A stretch of 64,000 bases of DNA. Origin: Antennarius striatus (taxonomy: Eukaryota > Chordata > Actinopteri > Lophiiformes > Antennariidae). This document shows, in pieces, positions 27,699-49,630 of this stretch; positions within the stretch are counted from its first letter, which is position 1; every line of letters starts with the position of its first letter. Location of the stretch: assembly GCF_040054535.1 (NCBI RefSeq), contig NC_090784.1:16370001-16434000 (forward strand). Direction: 5' to 3'. The position numbers were made by a program, and so were the translations under genes. Below the pieces are notes generated by a model that saw only the letters and a list, made by a program, of their open reading frames with translations, made no database searches and was not told where the DNA came from.

Positions 27699-29978
27699 GG
27701 CACGTGTGTGAGGAATTCAGGATCATGATTTTTAATTTTTGTCAATTGAACATAAGCTACCACACAGATTTTGATGAACCTTAGTGTAACACTGAACAAA
27801 GACTGAACCACTGAATCCTGTGACCCTTCCTTTAGCCTAAGAAGTGAGAGGGTTTCCCTCAAATACTGTATGTTATTGTCCAACTTCAGGTGTCTGCTTG
27901 GAACATCTGTGGGCTTTCTTTTCTCTCACGCTAACTGGACGATGAAATAGTTCTACTTCTGTCAGACAGTCAGGGGGTTGAAGCTGTATGCATAAATCGG
28001 TAGCTATTCCAGGGGAAGCGGTCAATTGTCATGATTCATCTCATCTCAAATACTCTAAAAACTGTCAGGGCAGCTTCTTAGATGGTGCACGTCTTGTTTG
28101 AACATGGATTACGTTTTTTATTTAATCCAGAGGTGCTGTTGGACTTCAGCAGATGGAGAACTTCCAGTGATGGTCCATCTAGTCTCCTTAATGTGATGTC
28201 ATCAACTACATAACAGGCGTTAACTCATAGGATCCAATAAAGTGAAGTGAGACAACTTTTCAGGAATGCTTGAATTCACCAATTCTGGATCTTTAAAAAT
28301 ATCCCCCTCTGACAAAAGAAGGAAAGTCTAATTGTGACTTTTATAATGAACAAATAATTCCCACCTAATCTGAGCAGGAAGAAAAAAAAACATAAAACAT
28401 TGATGATAACAGGAAATGCTGTTATGTATTTCACAGTTGTCAGAAAGGAGGAAGTCTTACAGTTGGGTGTTTTTTATGAAGCAAAACACAAAGGACCAGC
28501 GATCAACAACGAACTAGAAACATCATCAAATAATGAAAAGGGGAACCAAAGGGATGAGTTTTGGCAAACAGAGGGTGAGGCAAAAACCAAAATCAATAAT
28601 TCACAAAACACATTTGGTGATTAAGACCTTACAATTCTGCTGTCAGTCACACTTATATAAAACAAAGACAAATCAGGAGTGAATTCTCCATGTTTCCTAA
28701 ACTAATGAACAACGTGAGGTCAGGGCTGGCTGATAGCTCAGTCATTTCCCAGCTTTTGGCAGAGGTGAATCAGGAAATTTTATTACATGACATTTTAATC
28801 ATGAAGATATGTATAAATAAATAATAATGATCATAATTATCATTCTCCTCTGCTGTTCCCCACATTTTCACATTGGCAGTTTGTGATGTGAAACATGTGA
28901 CTTTTGTATTAAATGTTTGGTCCAAACTCTGAAAGATTCATGATGGCAGTACAAACAGGTGGCAGTGAAATCTTTTATCGAGCACATTCATAAGTAGAAT
29001 CAACAGTGATAAAAACTTATAATGATCCTGAAATGATACGGATAATGTTAGGATTGGTGAGGGAAATACTGAAAGCATTTTGGATACACAGTCTCAACGG
29101 CGTAAACACAGAACTGTTCAGCAAATACAAACAGGAATGATAAAATGCTGAATAACTTGTTTGAAAAAACTAAGTCTATCATATCTGAAAAATGTAAATA
29201 GGCAGCGATGCAGACATCACCCACATGTTGTTTTGCTACTAACCTAAACCAGTTTAATTTCTCCATGCAAAAACTCAACAAGATGCAAAATGGCAGTAGA
29301 ATTATTTGGTTGTCACAGTGAATACACGAGAATTTTTCTGGGTATCGTCACAGAGGCACAGGAACCGGATGAGATACTGTTTGTAACTTTGTACTGTAGG
29401 TTAAATGTGCTGAAACATAATATTGCTTCTGTTGCTTTGTTACTTCTGAAATCCTGGAATGCCTCGATTTAATCACATTCAGTTGGCTTCTTGTTTAAAT
29501 TCATTACACCACGACTCCACGAACGTTATGTAAAGGTTTGATGTATCAGATTGCCTCCTTTCAAATTTCAACACTGTTGACCAGTAAAACAGTCCACTCA
29601 AACGTGTAAACATGGCTGAAATGTAACCCGTACCTGTACAGGCAGACGCACAGATGACGGCCCAAATGAACTATTTACAAACCAGTTGCCTCTCACATTA
29701 TTCAAGCAACATTCCGTAAACTCAAAACATTCTTCTCCCAATGTTCCCAGTACTTTGTAATATTTACAACTATCTTTGAAGTGTTGTGTTTTTATCTGAT
29801 TTACTGCATTTGAAATGAAAACGAACTGTGTCCTTACATTTCCCCACAAGAAATCCAATTTGACCTGTACTTTGTTAGATTCATAGATGAGCGTTGTTGC
29901 AGTCAACCTTAGAAATTCACTCTAGACATGAATTAAAATTCTATCAGACCAGTTCTTTTTTTTTTTTTAGAATTCTAT
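26963..29978. other. Intergenic: tmc4 upstream, mboat7 downstream
   Basis: No coding gene seen. It holds a GT tract at 27629-27694 preceded by a short AC run (27607-27620), and AT-rich sequence likely to include the mboat7 3' UTR. Short frames (for example 29598-29906 minus) match nothing I recognise. Confidence 0.4.
27607..27694. repeat. AC/GT dinucleotide microsatellite
   Basis: (AC)7 then, after CTCAGGAAGT-type spacer, a GT run of about 33 units. It is able to form a hairpin or Z-DNA. Confidence 0.9.
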
Positions 29979-32900
29979 TCAGTCAGTTTTTTCTCCAGTT
30001 TTATCTTTGACATTTTCTATTTTCTCTCCTTTCTCCTCCTTGTCCACTTTCCTCCCTTCCTTTTTCCCTCCCTTCAGCGCCCTGCCGACTATGATGCAGC
30101 AAACAGCAATGACGTGAATGATGAAGTAGATGGACATCCAGTAGTTGATGGTGTCAGTGGCCTTCAGCAACACGAAGCCCATGCACATGTAGTCGTAGGC
30201 CCTCATCTTCAGGAACCAGTGAACCCAGTCGAAGATGCTCTGTCCACGAGGCCCCAGTTTAACTCGGACAGAGGCCTCCATGGCAGACTCGGCTGCAATG
30301 CACAGGGGGATGGTGAGGAAGGAGAGGTAGTAGCCTGCATGTAGTCCATGCCAGTAGGCGCTGATGAACATGGTCCAGCCGGCCCTGAGAGTCACAGACA
30401 AACAAGAGAAGTTGAAGTTGAACAAAATCATGACTGTGGGAGTTCATGTTTTTCACTTTTAATTAATTTCAGGTAGAAAATTAAGACACTAAGCTATGAC
30501 CAGGATATGAGTTAATATATAAAAATAAAATAATAAAAAACAAATGCATATATGTGCTCTATATTTCAGGAAACAATTTGAATTACCAGTCAGCCTCTGG
30601 AGATGCTTACTGATATCTTACAATTGCTGCACACATTAAGTCGTACCTGAGAGTGTAGGATTTGAAGGGGGCATTAGGGTAGATGTAGTGATGCAGCCAC
30701 CATTGCACTGTCATGTTCCAGTAACGCATGCCGTGCCGGACCTTCACACAGAAGTCGGTGTTGTAACAGTCGATGTTTTGGATGGTCTTGAAGTCATATT
30801 TCTCTTCCTCTGCGGGATCAGGACTGAACATGAGGGAACATTTTGAAAAAGAGTTTTAAAAATAAGAAAAATGAAATAATGATTTATGAATGAGCAATCA
30901 TACACGCAAAGACTTCCCAACATATGATTTAATGTACTTTTCAGTTCCATGCTAACGTACCTATAGTTGACACTGGGGCCTCCTCCAGGTTTAGACAATG
31001 CCTTTTCTGGATAGCAGCCCAGACCTGCAATGATGCAGCCAGCCTCGGCTCCACACCACGCTGCAAAGAAACGCATCCTAAACACGAAGAATACTGCTAT
31101 CATGTAGAACAACCTGGTGACAGAGAAAGAGAACAATGGAGGAACAATCCTTTAGATTCTGATATGTACATACTTACTTACCTCTATCTTAATAAACAAA
31201 TAGAGGAATAGCAAACAACACAATTAAACCTAAGTATCTAATAAATCTTCCCGAGTCTGTAATCTTTGACTTGATGGTCATTTTTTCTTAGTTTCCTAAA
31301 TGGCAGCATTTCTGCATTTATGCGATCCTTGTTTGTTTCATTTACCTTCCTCTGTAATAGTACAACTACAGTTTACAATCTGTTTGTTGTGGTTCAATAG
31401 CGCAAATATACTTGACAATATAACAATACCTATAAAAGAAGTTTCTATCCAGGAAGTCGTCAGTGAGGACGTAGCTCAGTGGAAAGACAGAGTTGACGGC
31501 GATGAATGTGGCGCCGTAGACGGGAACAAGCTTCAAACGCTGAAGACACGGCACCCAACCAGGAAGGGCTTGAGGGTTCGGCTGCTTCAGCCAGTCAGCG
31601 TACGTTTGAAAGCGAAAGAATGGTCCTGGGAGGAGAAGGGAAGACAACTTAAAGGAGTGTTGAGAAAACAGACATTAAGAAACATGTAAAAAAAATAGGA
31701 AAGAAAAGAAAAAAGGGCCAAGAGGTGAGGAAAGAGAAGGTGTTGATGGATAGGAGTGAAAAAACAAAAAGAGCCAAGGTACAGGTACGTGGAAACCAGA
31801 TGAAATTTCAAACAATATTGAAAATGATGTGGACTCACACAATATTGGACAAGAGGCGGAGAGTGAGACAAAGAGACACACAAGAGTTAGAATTTGTGCA
31901 AGAGCAAATCAACTCCAACAACACGAATGAATACAAATAGCTCACACACAAACACAAGATGAGCGAAATCTCCAGAGACTTACCGGTCATTATACCAATA
32001 TAACAGTAGCTATAGCACAGAGTGTCGTACAGAGAAGGCTCCTGTGACAGGCCTCCAATCACAGGAGACTTGGCAAAAGAGCTAATTTCCTTTTTCTTCT
32101 CCAGATGGAAAGTTTGCACCTCATTGGCGAGACTCACCATCTAAAATCAGAAAGATTCATCAGCAGTCAACAAACAGACATAAATGTAAAGACATGTTGC
32201 TCAACAGTTGATGTATCCACTGCTGAGGCTTTTGTACCTTTAGAGTGAGAAGAAGCTGGACAGCGTTGGCAAAAGGTGTCGGCTGCGGCAGACCGAACCA
32301 AGTGACCAGTCGGAAGAAGAGGAGGTAGAGAAACGTCCAACTGAGACTCAACGCCGGGGCAAGCCTGGCAGACACAGAGAGGAGACATGAGACTTTCTTA
32401 CTTATTTTCGTGTTTGCAAATAAAATTGCAATTAGGAAGACATGACAAACATTTATGGGAAAACGAACACTTTTACCTATGCATACTGGGATATACAGTA
32501 CATAAATCTGAAGAACAAGAATGTGCGGGAGATGCCATCCATGTACAAGCACCTCTGCTCAAAGCCTGAATTGAAAGTAAATTAACTGATTTATTATTTC
32601 AGTCGCTTCTAAATGAAAGCATATAGAATTTGCCTGTTTTTTGCTGATGTATAATTAATTTTTCATCTTGGGAAATCGTAAAGGTAATTTTTCTCAAATT
32701 TTCAACACTTAATTCCTTTTAAAATAACCATACACAAGGAAGTCATTTAGAAATTAATCAACGAAAAAGATAATAATATAGGCCTATATTATATTATATT
32801 ATGTTATTATTATAATATTATTATGTTATACTATAATATTATAGGCCTACTGTCTTCACCTTTGCTCTAATAGTGTGTGTCATATAGGGAAATAACCTGA

Positions 32901-34107
32901 AATGGTAATATTTATGTCTCACCGCCAGCTGCTCTTTATAATGATCCACGTTCCAATCACTGTCACCAAAGAGTGGAGTGTGTGGATCTGACATGTGGCG
33001 ATGGTCACAGAAAGGCCCAGAAGAAGAGCCGCCACCTGCTTCACTGCCGGACCTGAAATACAAGTAACGATCAACCAAGAAGCCCAACATCATACAAACT
33101 CAAGACATGAGATGAAGGACATTAAGCATGCGGACAAACTTAACACATGGACACACATCAGAATGTGTATGATCATGAGTATTTTGAGGATTGAGGCTAT
33201 AGATCACATGTGTCAAACTCAAGGCCCGGGGGCCAAATGTGGCGCGCCACATTATTTTAAGTGGCCCTTGATAACAAAATGATCAAAAAGAAGTCTGTAA
33301 ATAAATAGAGTGTCTAAAAATAAATTGGCCAAAAGTGTGCTTTAACCAAAAACGAAATTTCCCAAAAAGCCCAGTTTAACTTTGACGAATACATTTTGAA
33401 CTACGTTAATGTCCTAACATGTTTTTGATGTTATTTGCTTTTATTCTCTTGGATAGTTTGATCCTTGATTGATGGAGTTCTGTGGGTTTCATAATGTGAC
33501 AAATTAAAAGGATTTATGCTATAACAGAGAAACAAACAAACATACAGTTGCATGAACATTCTGTGCGACTGTAATGTCTGTAACTTGAATGAGTAATACA
33601 TTCAGAGTTATTTAACATTTAGGAGTAGTTACATTTACTTTACATTATACTGAATTACATTTAGTTACATTTATTAATTACATCTGGCCCTTTGAGGACA
33701 GCCTTTATGCTGATATGGCCCTCGGTGAAAATGAGTTTGACACTCCTACTGTAGATGAAGGGCAACATCCTCCTCATTAAAAACATGAAGTTAGATAGAT
33801 ATATGCTTTATTTAACCCGAAGGAAATTATGTAGTTACAATGATAGTTTTAGATGTCACCCACCTTGTGAGAATGTATAATTCACAATTTTTGATAATTT
33901 CTTGTTCAGCAATAAAAAAAGGTAATGCAATAACTGTTAAATGTTATCTTCAAAGAACAGCATTGGCCAGTAGAAATTCAGATCATATATCACCACTTCA
34001 GTAAACAGTATAAACGAATAAAAATACTCACTGAGGTAACGAAAGACAAATCCAACAGGAATGGAGGCAGCAAGAATCCCCAAGTAGACCTGCTCATCAG
34101 AGGACAT
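29979..34107 (-). CDS. mboat7: Lysophosphatidylinositol acyltransferase (MBOAT7/LPIAT1)
   Basis: Membrane-bound O-acyltransferase that puts arachidonate on lysophosphatidylinositol in the Lands cycle, in ER-type membranes. Coding exons: 34032-34107, 32923-33052, 32238-32364, 31984-32140, 31430-31625, 30961-31113, 30647-30823 and 29979-30384; 1422 nt, 473 aa (human 472). Visible landmarks: LLFFRLVTWFGLPQPTPF, YSYCYIGIMTGPFFRFQT, RLFYMIAVFFVFRMRF, NIDCYNTDFCVKVR, the catalytic Asn near residue 316 in RYWNMTVQWW and the catalytic His near 351 in SAYWHGLHAGYY. DWVHWFLKMRAYDYMCMGF follows. The C-terminal tail is Lys/Glu-rich, longer in charge than in mammals. The ATG exon is preceded by a strong acceptor, so a 5' untranslated exon lies upstream. 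Confidence 0.96.
32778..32849. repeat. AT-rich inverted repeat
   Basis: TATAGGCCTATATTAT at the left is mirrored by ATAATATTATAGGCCTA at the right, with AT-rich sequence between, inside an mboat7 intron. Confidence 0.6.
33197..33756. mobile_element. Nonautonomous hAT-like transposon
   Basis: Body 33205-33748. Terminal inverted repeats share GTGTCAAACTC, followed by GGCCC-rich subterminal sequence. It is flanked by an 8-bp near-identical duplication (CTATAGAT at 33197 and CTGTAGAT at 33749). No transposase. It lies in the intron between the first two coding exons of mboat7. Confidence 0.8.
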
Positions 34108-34388
34108 TGTTCTGCTGGCACAGAAGTAGAGACGTGGTCACACACAGGCCTACACACCTGCTCAAGAAACACTGAGAACTTCATCCTTCTTCATTCATTC
34201 TTTGTATTGTATTCGAAAATATTGTAGTAAAGAAATTAAAGCAGATATGCCTACATTTAAGAGATAATAGACTTGTTTGATTTTACTCTTGTAACTTTAC
34301 TCTTTAACTGTGACGTTTGCCAGGTTTGTGATGAAGCTTATTGGACTTTAGCTGCAGTAACTATTGCCAGCTCTTTAAGACGTCTTCA

Positions 34389-35314
34389 TACACTGCTTGG
34401 CCAAAAAAAAATGTTGCCACCAAAAAAAAGTCGCATACTCATATTTTGTTGCACCGCCTTTAGCTTTGATTATAGCATGCATTCCCTTTGTGTGCAGAAA
34501 AAAACACAGAAAAAACAAGAAGAGTACTTCAAACAAAAAAGTTCGCCCATCCACTTGGTCTAAACTGATTGATGAGACACGCCAAACTCCCAAAACAAGA
34601 GTTATTTCAATTCAACAATGCAATATTTTGTCATCAAGGTCTTGCATTGATGGTAGTGGGAGCTGACCTCTGGGCAAAGCCATCACCAGCACATCCTGCA
34701 GATTCTCAACGGGATTAAATCTGGACTCTGTGGCGGCCAATCCATGTGTGAAAATGATGTCTCGTGCTCCCCAAACCACTCCTTAACAATTTCTGCCCAA
34801 TGAATCATGGCATTGTCATCTTGGAATATGCCTGTGCCATCAGGGAAGAAATAAAATGCATTGATGGAATAACCTGGTCATTCTGCATACTCACGTAGTC
34901 AGCTGACCTCATTCTTTGGACACATATTGTTGCTGAACCTGGACCTAACCTGACCGGCAAATTCCAAGAAGATATTGCCATTATTCATTGGGCTGAAACT
35001 GTGAAGGAGTGGTTCGGGGAGCATGAGACATCATTTTTACACATGGATTGACCACCACAGACTCCAGACCTTAAGCCCATTGAGAATCTTGGGCTGGAGA
35101 TGACTTTGCCTAGCGGTCAGATTCCATCATCAATGAAAGATCTTGATGAAAAAAACAATGCATCAATGGATGGAAATAACTCTTGTGATGTTGCAGTAGC
35201 TCATCAGAACAATGTCACAGGGAATGCATGAAGTCATCAAAGCTGAATGTGGTCCAACAAAATATGAGAGTGTGTGGCTGATTTTAGGTAGCAACAATCT
35301 TTTGGCCAGCCAGT
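34389..35314. mobile_element. Tc1-type transposon remnants in inverted (foldback) array
   Basis: Left arm (34389 to about 34957) is the 3' part of a Tc1 transposase in minus orientation. Right arm (about 34958-35314) is the same part in plus orientation. Matching pieces include ATGTGTGAAAATGATGTCTC on the left against GAGACATCATTTTTACACAT on the right. Both outer ends carry TTGGCCA next to an A- or T-rich run, the Tc1 inverted terminus. The DDE transposase C-terminal motif (PIENL, with stops) is readable on the right arm. It is dead; no intact frame. Confidence 0.75.
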
Positions 35315-35750
35315 CATCTCCATGCGGGTCTTCTGTACTGAGTCGGTTAAGCGGCACACTGTAACATGGAACATTTTGAACGTTTTGCCAAAAGAAATTC
35401 GTCTGAATTCCAAAGGATGAAACACTGGTTTCATTTACTGCCTTAGGTGTAAATCCTTAAGTTGGAACTTCAATTGTTTTCTCAGGCGAAGGACGATCAG
35501 CCCTCAGACACATTGCCTTTTCTCAGCCACAGATAAACTTAACAAAGTCTAACAGAATAACATGACCATTGACTACTTCATCTCCTTTTGATATGAAAAC
35601 AAGGCCAAAAACAGCATGTTTTAACAACTCTTAATTCTTGCGCAACAATACTGGCAAGCTACGCTAACGTTAGCATGGAGCACAAACTAATCATTTTAAT
35701 TTAGTTTCGAACAAATAGTCCTTTATGTTGAAAAGCTTTCGATCACTCAC

Positions 35751-35835
35751 GTAACGGATTTAGGACTGGTAAATCCACTTTTATGTACTGCTATATCCGG
35801 CAGTGCTGCGTTCTCCACATCATCCTATCGGAATG
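35751..35835 (-). other. mboat7: Probable mboat7 5' untranslated exon
   Basis: Minus strand CCGTTAC followed by GTGAGT at 35750, a near-consensus donor. Its partner is the acceptor CTTCTGTGCCAGCAG just upstream of the mboat7 ATG. The 5' end is approximate, placed downstream of promoter motifs. Confidence 0.55.
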
Positions 35836-35841
35836 CGATTT

Positions 35842-35865
35842 ACTTCCTGGTTTGAAATGACGTCA
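35842..35865. promoter_or_regulatory. ETS and CRE sites of mboat7 promoter
   Basis: ACTTCCTG (35842-35849, ETS on the minus strand) and the perfect palindromic CRE TGACGTCA (35858-35865), directly upstream of the putative mboat7 first exon. Confidence 0.55.
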
Positions 35866-36056
35866 CTTAGAGGGGTGTACGGAAGCCGCTACCAGGCTAT
35901 GGACTGTACCATTTCCTACTGAAAGTGTAGGAAAACATCACCTCCAGTGTAGATACTGGAAATTAATTTATGGATTTTGCTAAAGTGTAACGACCTGTAT
36001 AAAAATGCAATACACACAATCAACAAGGAAACAAGTATTCTGTTTGAAACAAACTT

Positions 36057-36062
36057 TTTATT
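36057..36062 (-). terminator. rps9: rps9 polyadenylation signal
   Basis: Minus-strand AATAAA about 50 bases after the rps9 stop, as expected for the very short 3' UTR of a ribosomal protein mRNA. Confidence 0.85.
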
Positions 36063-36110
36063 GTAAATTTTCACAGAAGTTATCTCAATACTTCCAGGAT
36101 GACATCCTTC

Positions 36111-37467
<1,357 letters not shown>

Positions 37468-38057
37468 TTAGTAGTGCCTGTAACAAGACATGGGTCAGTC
37501 AATGGAAATGAACAGAACACCTAATTATAATGCAGAACTAACACAGCAGCATTCAAATGTGCTTGCCTTTACATTTCACCAACTACGCAAATGCAAAACG
37601 ACATTGTTAGGCAACTATTACGAGCCTTCATTAATAATTTTCTCAGCGGTTGATAATGAACCTTTCCTGAAACTAGAAAAAAAATTTTTTTTTTCCATCA
37701 AACATGAAACCTCTATGAAAAACTATCAATTTGCATTTCATGATAGAAAATATCCAATATATGCGTTTATTACTCCAAAAAAAAACAAAAAAACATGTAC
37801 TTTATAAACCGGTAATTGGTCATTGCTACAACCAGGCCGCAACGTCTCCTCACCACGTTGTTCAACGTGGTAACCTAGCATTAGCTTTAGCGAACCAAAG
37901 TAGCTTGCAATATCAATCCAATAGAAGATACGGCGCCAATTACTTGAACAAATCTTTGCTATGAAACTATAATCTCTTCTGCTGCATTCGTTCATTTTAG
38001 AGAATGTTCCCAACAATGAATTTTGAGTCGTAGAGTAGCAAGTAGCTAACACCGTAC

Positions 38058-38088
38058 CTGTCTCGCTCAGGCTCGCGCAGAAAAGAGA
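38058..38088 (-). promoter_or_regulatory. rps9: rps9 noncoding first exon with 5' TOP tract
   Basis: Minus strand: TTCTCTTTTCTGCGCG is the likely cap region, a terminal oligopyrimidine tract. It is followed by GAGCGAGACAG and the donor GTACGG at 38057. The matching acceptor CTTGTTACAG lies just upstream of GCACTACTAAGCCGCC and the ATG. TOP control by nutrient/mTOR signalling is known for such mRNAs. Confidence 0.75.
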
Positions 38089-38873
38089 ACGTTAACGGAA
38101 GTCTGCTTTTTTCTTATACGACTTCAAAAAACACTACATATCCCGTCATGCCTCTCGTTTCCCGAACGAACGTCGGAGTTTTGATGCTGTTGCTCTCTGT
38201 TGGTCGGACCGAGTACTGCAGCGAAAAATACGGACGTCTTCCAGAAGGATTGCTCGTATGTGTTCATTTACTTGTCTGCTGACATATTTATGTCATGTTT
38301 AACACTGAAAGATAACTTAAATTAAAATATTAGCCTTAATGGAGGAGCTTGTAGGGATTTAATTGGCTGTTCTGGATCCTGGATTTCCTCTTTAAACAAA
38401 CCCCTGTTGAACATGTTGTTATTGTACAAGTGGTGCACGAGTCATGCTTTACAAAGTGTGTAAGAGTGAAGGTGGCAAGCTCAGAGAGAAGGACATGAGT
38501 GACTATTTTTATAACTCTGAAATGAGACCCTGAGCATGTGTTTCTGTCTGTCAGGCTGCATGATCAACTGATGGACACACAGACGCTCACTTGCTTTCTT
38601 TTTCACTGTACTATACCCTGTCTTTTCTGGACAGGATCTCTGTTGTTTCATGGACCTTCTTTGTCTTTTCATCCTTTACAACTTCTAAGGTTAAATTGAG
38701 TCTTAATCTTTTCTGTCACCCTTTTGGACCTTCTATTTTTTTTCTTTCTTTTATCCCACTTTGATTGCCTGGTTTCTTGTGTACCAATTAAGCCTTCCTA
38801 TTCCCCGGCTCTCCGTTTCCTTCTCCTTCCATCTTCCACCGTTCCGTGCTTCCTTGTGCATGGTTTTTGGGAT

Positions 38874-48546
<9,673 letters not shown>

Positions 48547-48965
48547 GCCAGCTGCTGGACGGGGCGCTGATGACGTCGTCCCCCTTGTGACTGACCCACG
48601 GATGCTGCAGGATGGACAGCGACATCCTTAAACTTACCTCCTGTCTACATCACCACCTCTCCTCGAGAGACTAAACAGACTGAACCTGAACATACTGTAG
48701 GACCCGTTTTCTGCCTGTTTGACTGATGGAAACTCCTGGAAAAGGATGTTGTGTGATTTGTAGAGAGTTGCTTAAGTATCCTCTGATTTTAAAGACTCCG
48801 GATGTTGATAGGCGGCTCACACTCCAGAAGTGGTAGTTAAAATACTGTGAGAATGGCGTATGTGAGGGAATACTGTATCTCGAAAAACTGTACAAAAATT
48901 TTGAACTTTTGATGTTAAATTACTTATTTTTGATGGTAACTATTGACTAAATCTCTAGTCAATCT

Positions 48966-49001
<36 letters not shown>

Positions 49002-49630
49002 TGTGTGTGTGTATGAGTGAGGTCATTGGGTTAATTTCCCAGTCAAATGAGAGACAGCTGTGACACTTGTATCATCATTACAAGTACAGAACTGGTGTTT
49101 GTCTGGATTTGATTGAAATTATATTTTTTGTTTTCTTTTGTTTTCTTTGCCCTAACAATCTACCTCTCATACATTTTTAGCTTTCAGTACAACTGTGGTA
49201 ATTGATCCCCTGCAGCTTCCAGTATCTGATCTTTACTTTTCATAAGTAGCACAGTATCTGTTTCTGCTTCATGTTACTTCTCCAGGGCAGTTTTACTTTT
49301 CTGAGTTACTTATTATGACACATTCACAGCTGGAGGTGCAGTGAGAATCTGTTACTACACACAGAGTATTAAAAGCCTTGCTCAAAAGGCTTCCTTCTCT
49401 CACTCTCTCCCTTCTCTTCTGTTCCAGTAGAACCCTGCGCGATTGCCTTTTTCACTCTTTTTTTCCTGATGTCTTTTCCTGTCTGTCTCTCTCCTTCCTC
49501 ACCCACAACTGTTGGATGTCTTATTGACCCGCGTTGATTATTGCTTTTTGGCCTAACCTTGTTTCTTCAGCACCCTTTTCTGTTGTGTTTGATATTTACC
49601 TCTGAATAAAACTTGTTTTCTCTTTCTTCT
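48547..49630 (+). other. rbfox1l: rbfox1l 3' UTR
   Basis: Runs from the stop codon to a polyadenylation signal AATAAA at 49605-49610, followed by a T/GT-rich downstream element. A GT repeat lies at 48968-49012. A second AATAAA at 50634-50639 could give a longer form. Confidence 0.6.
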
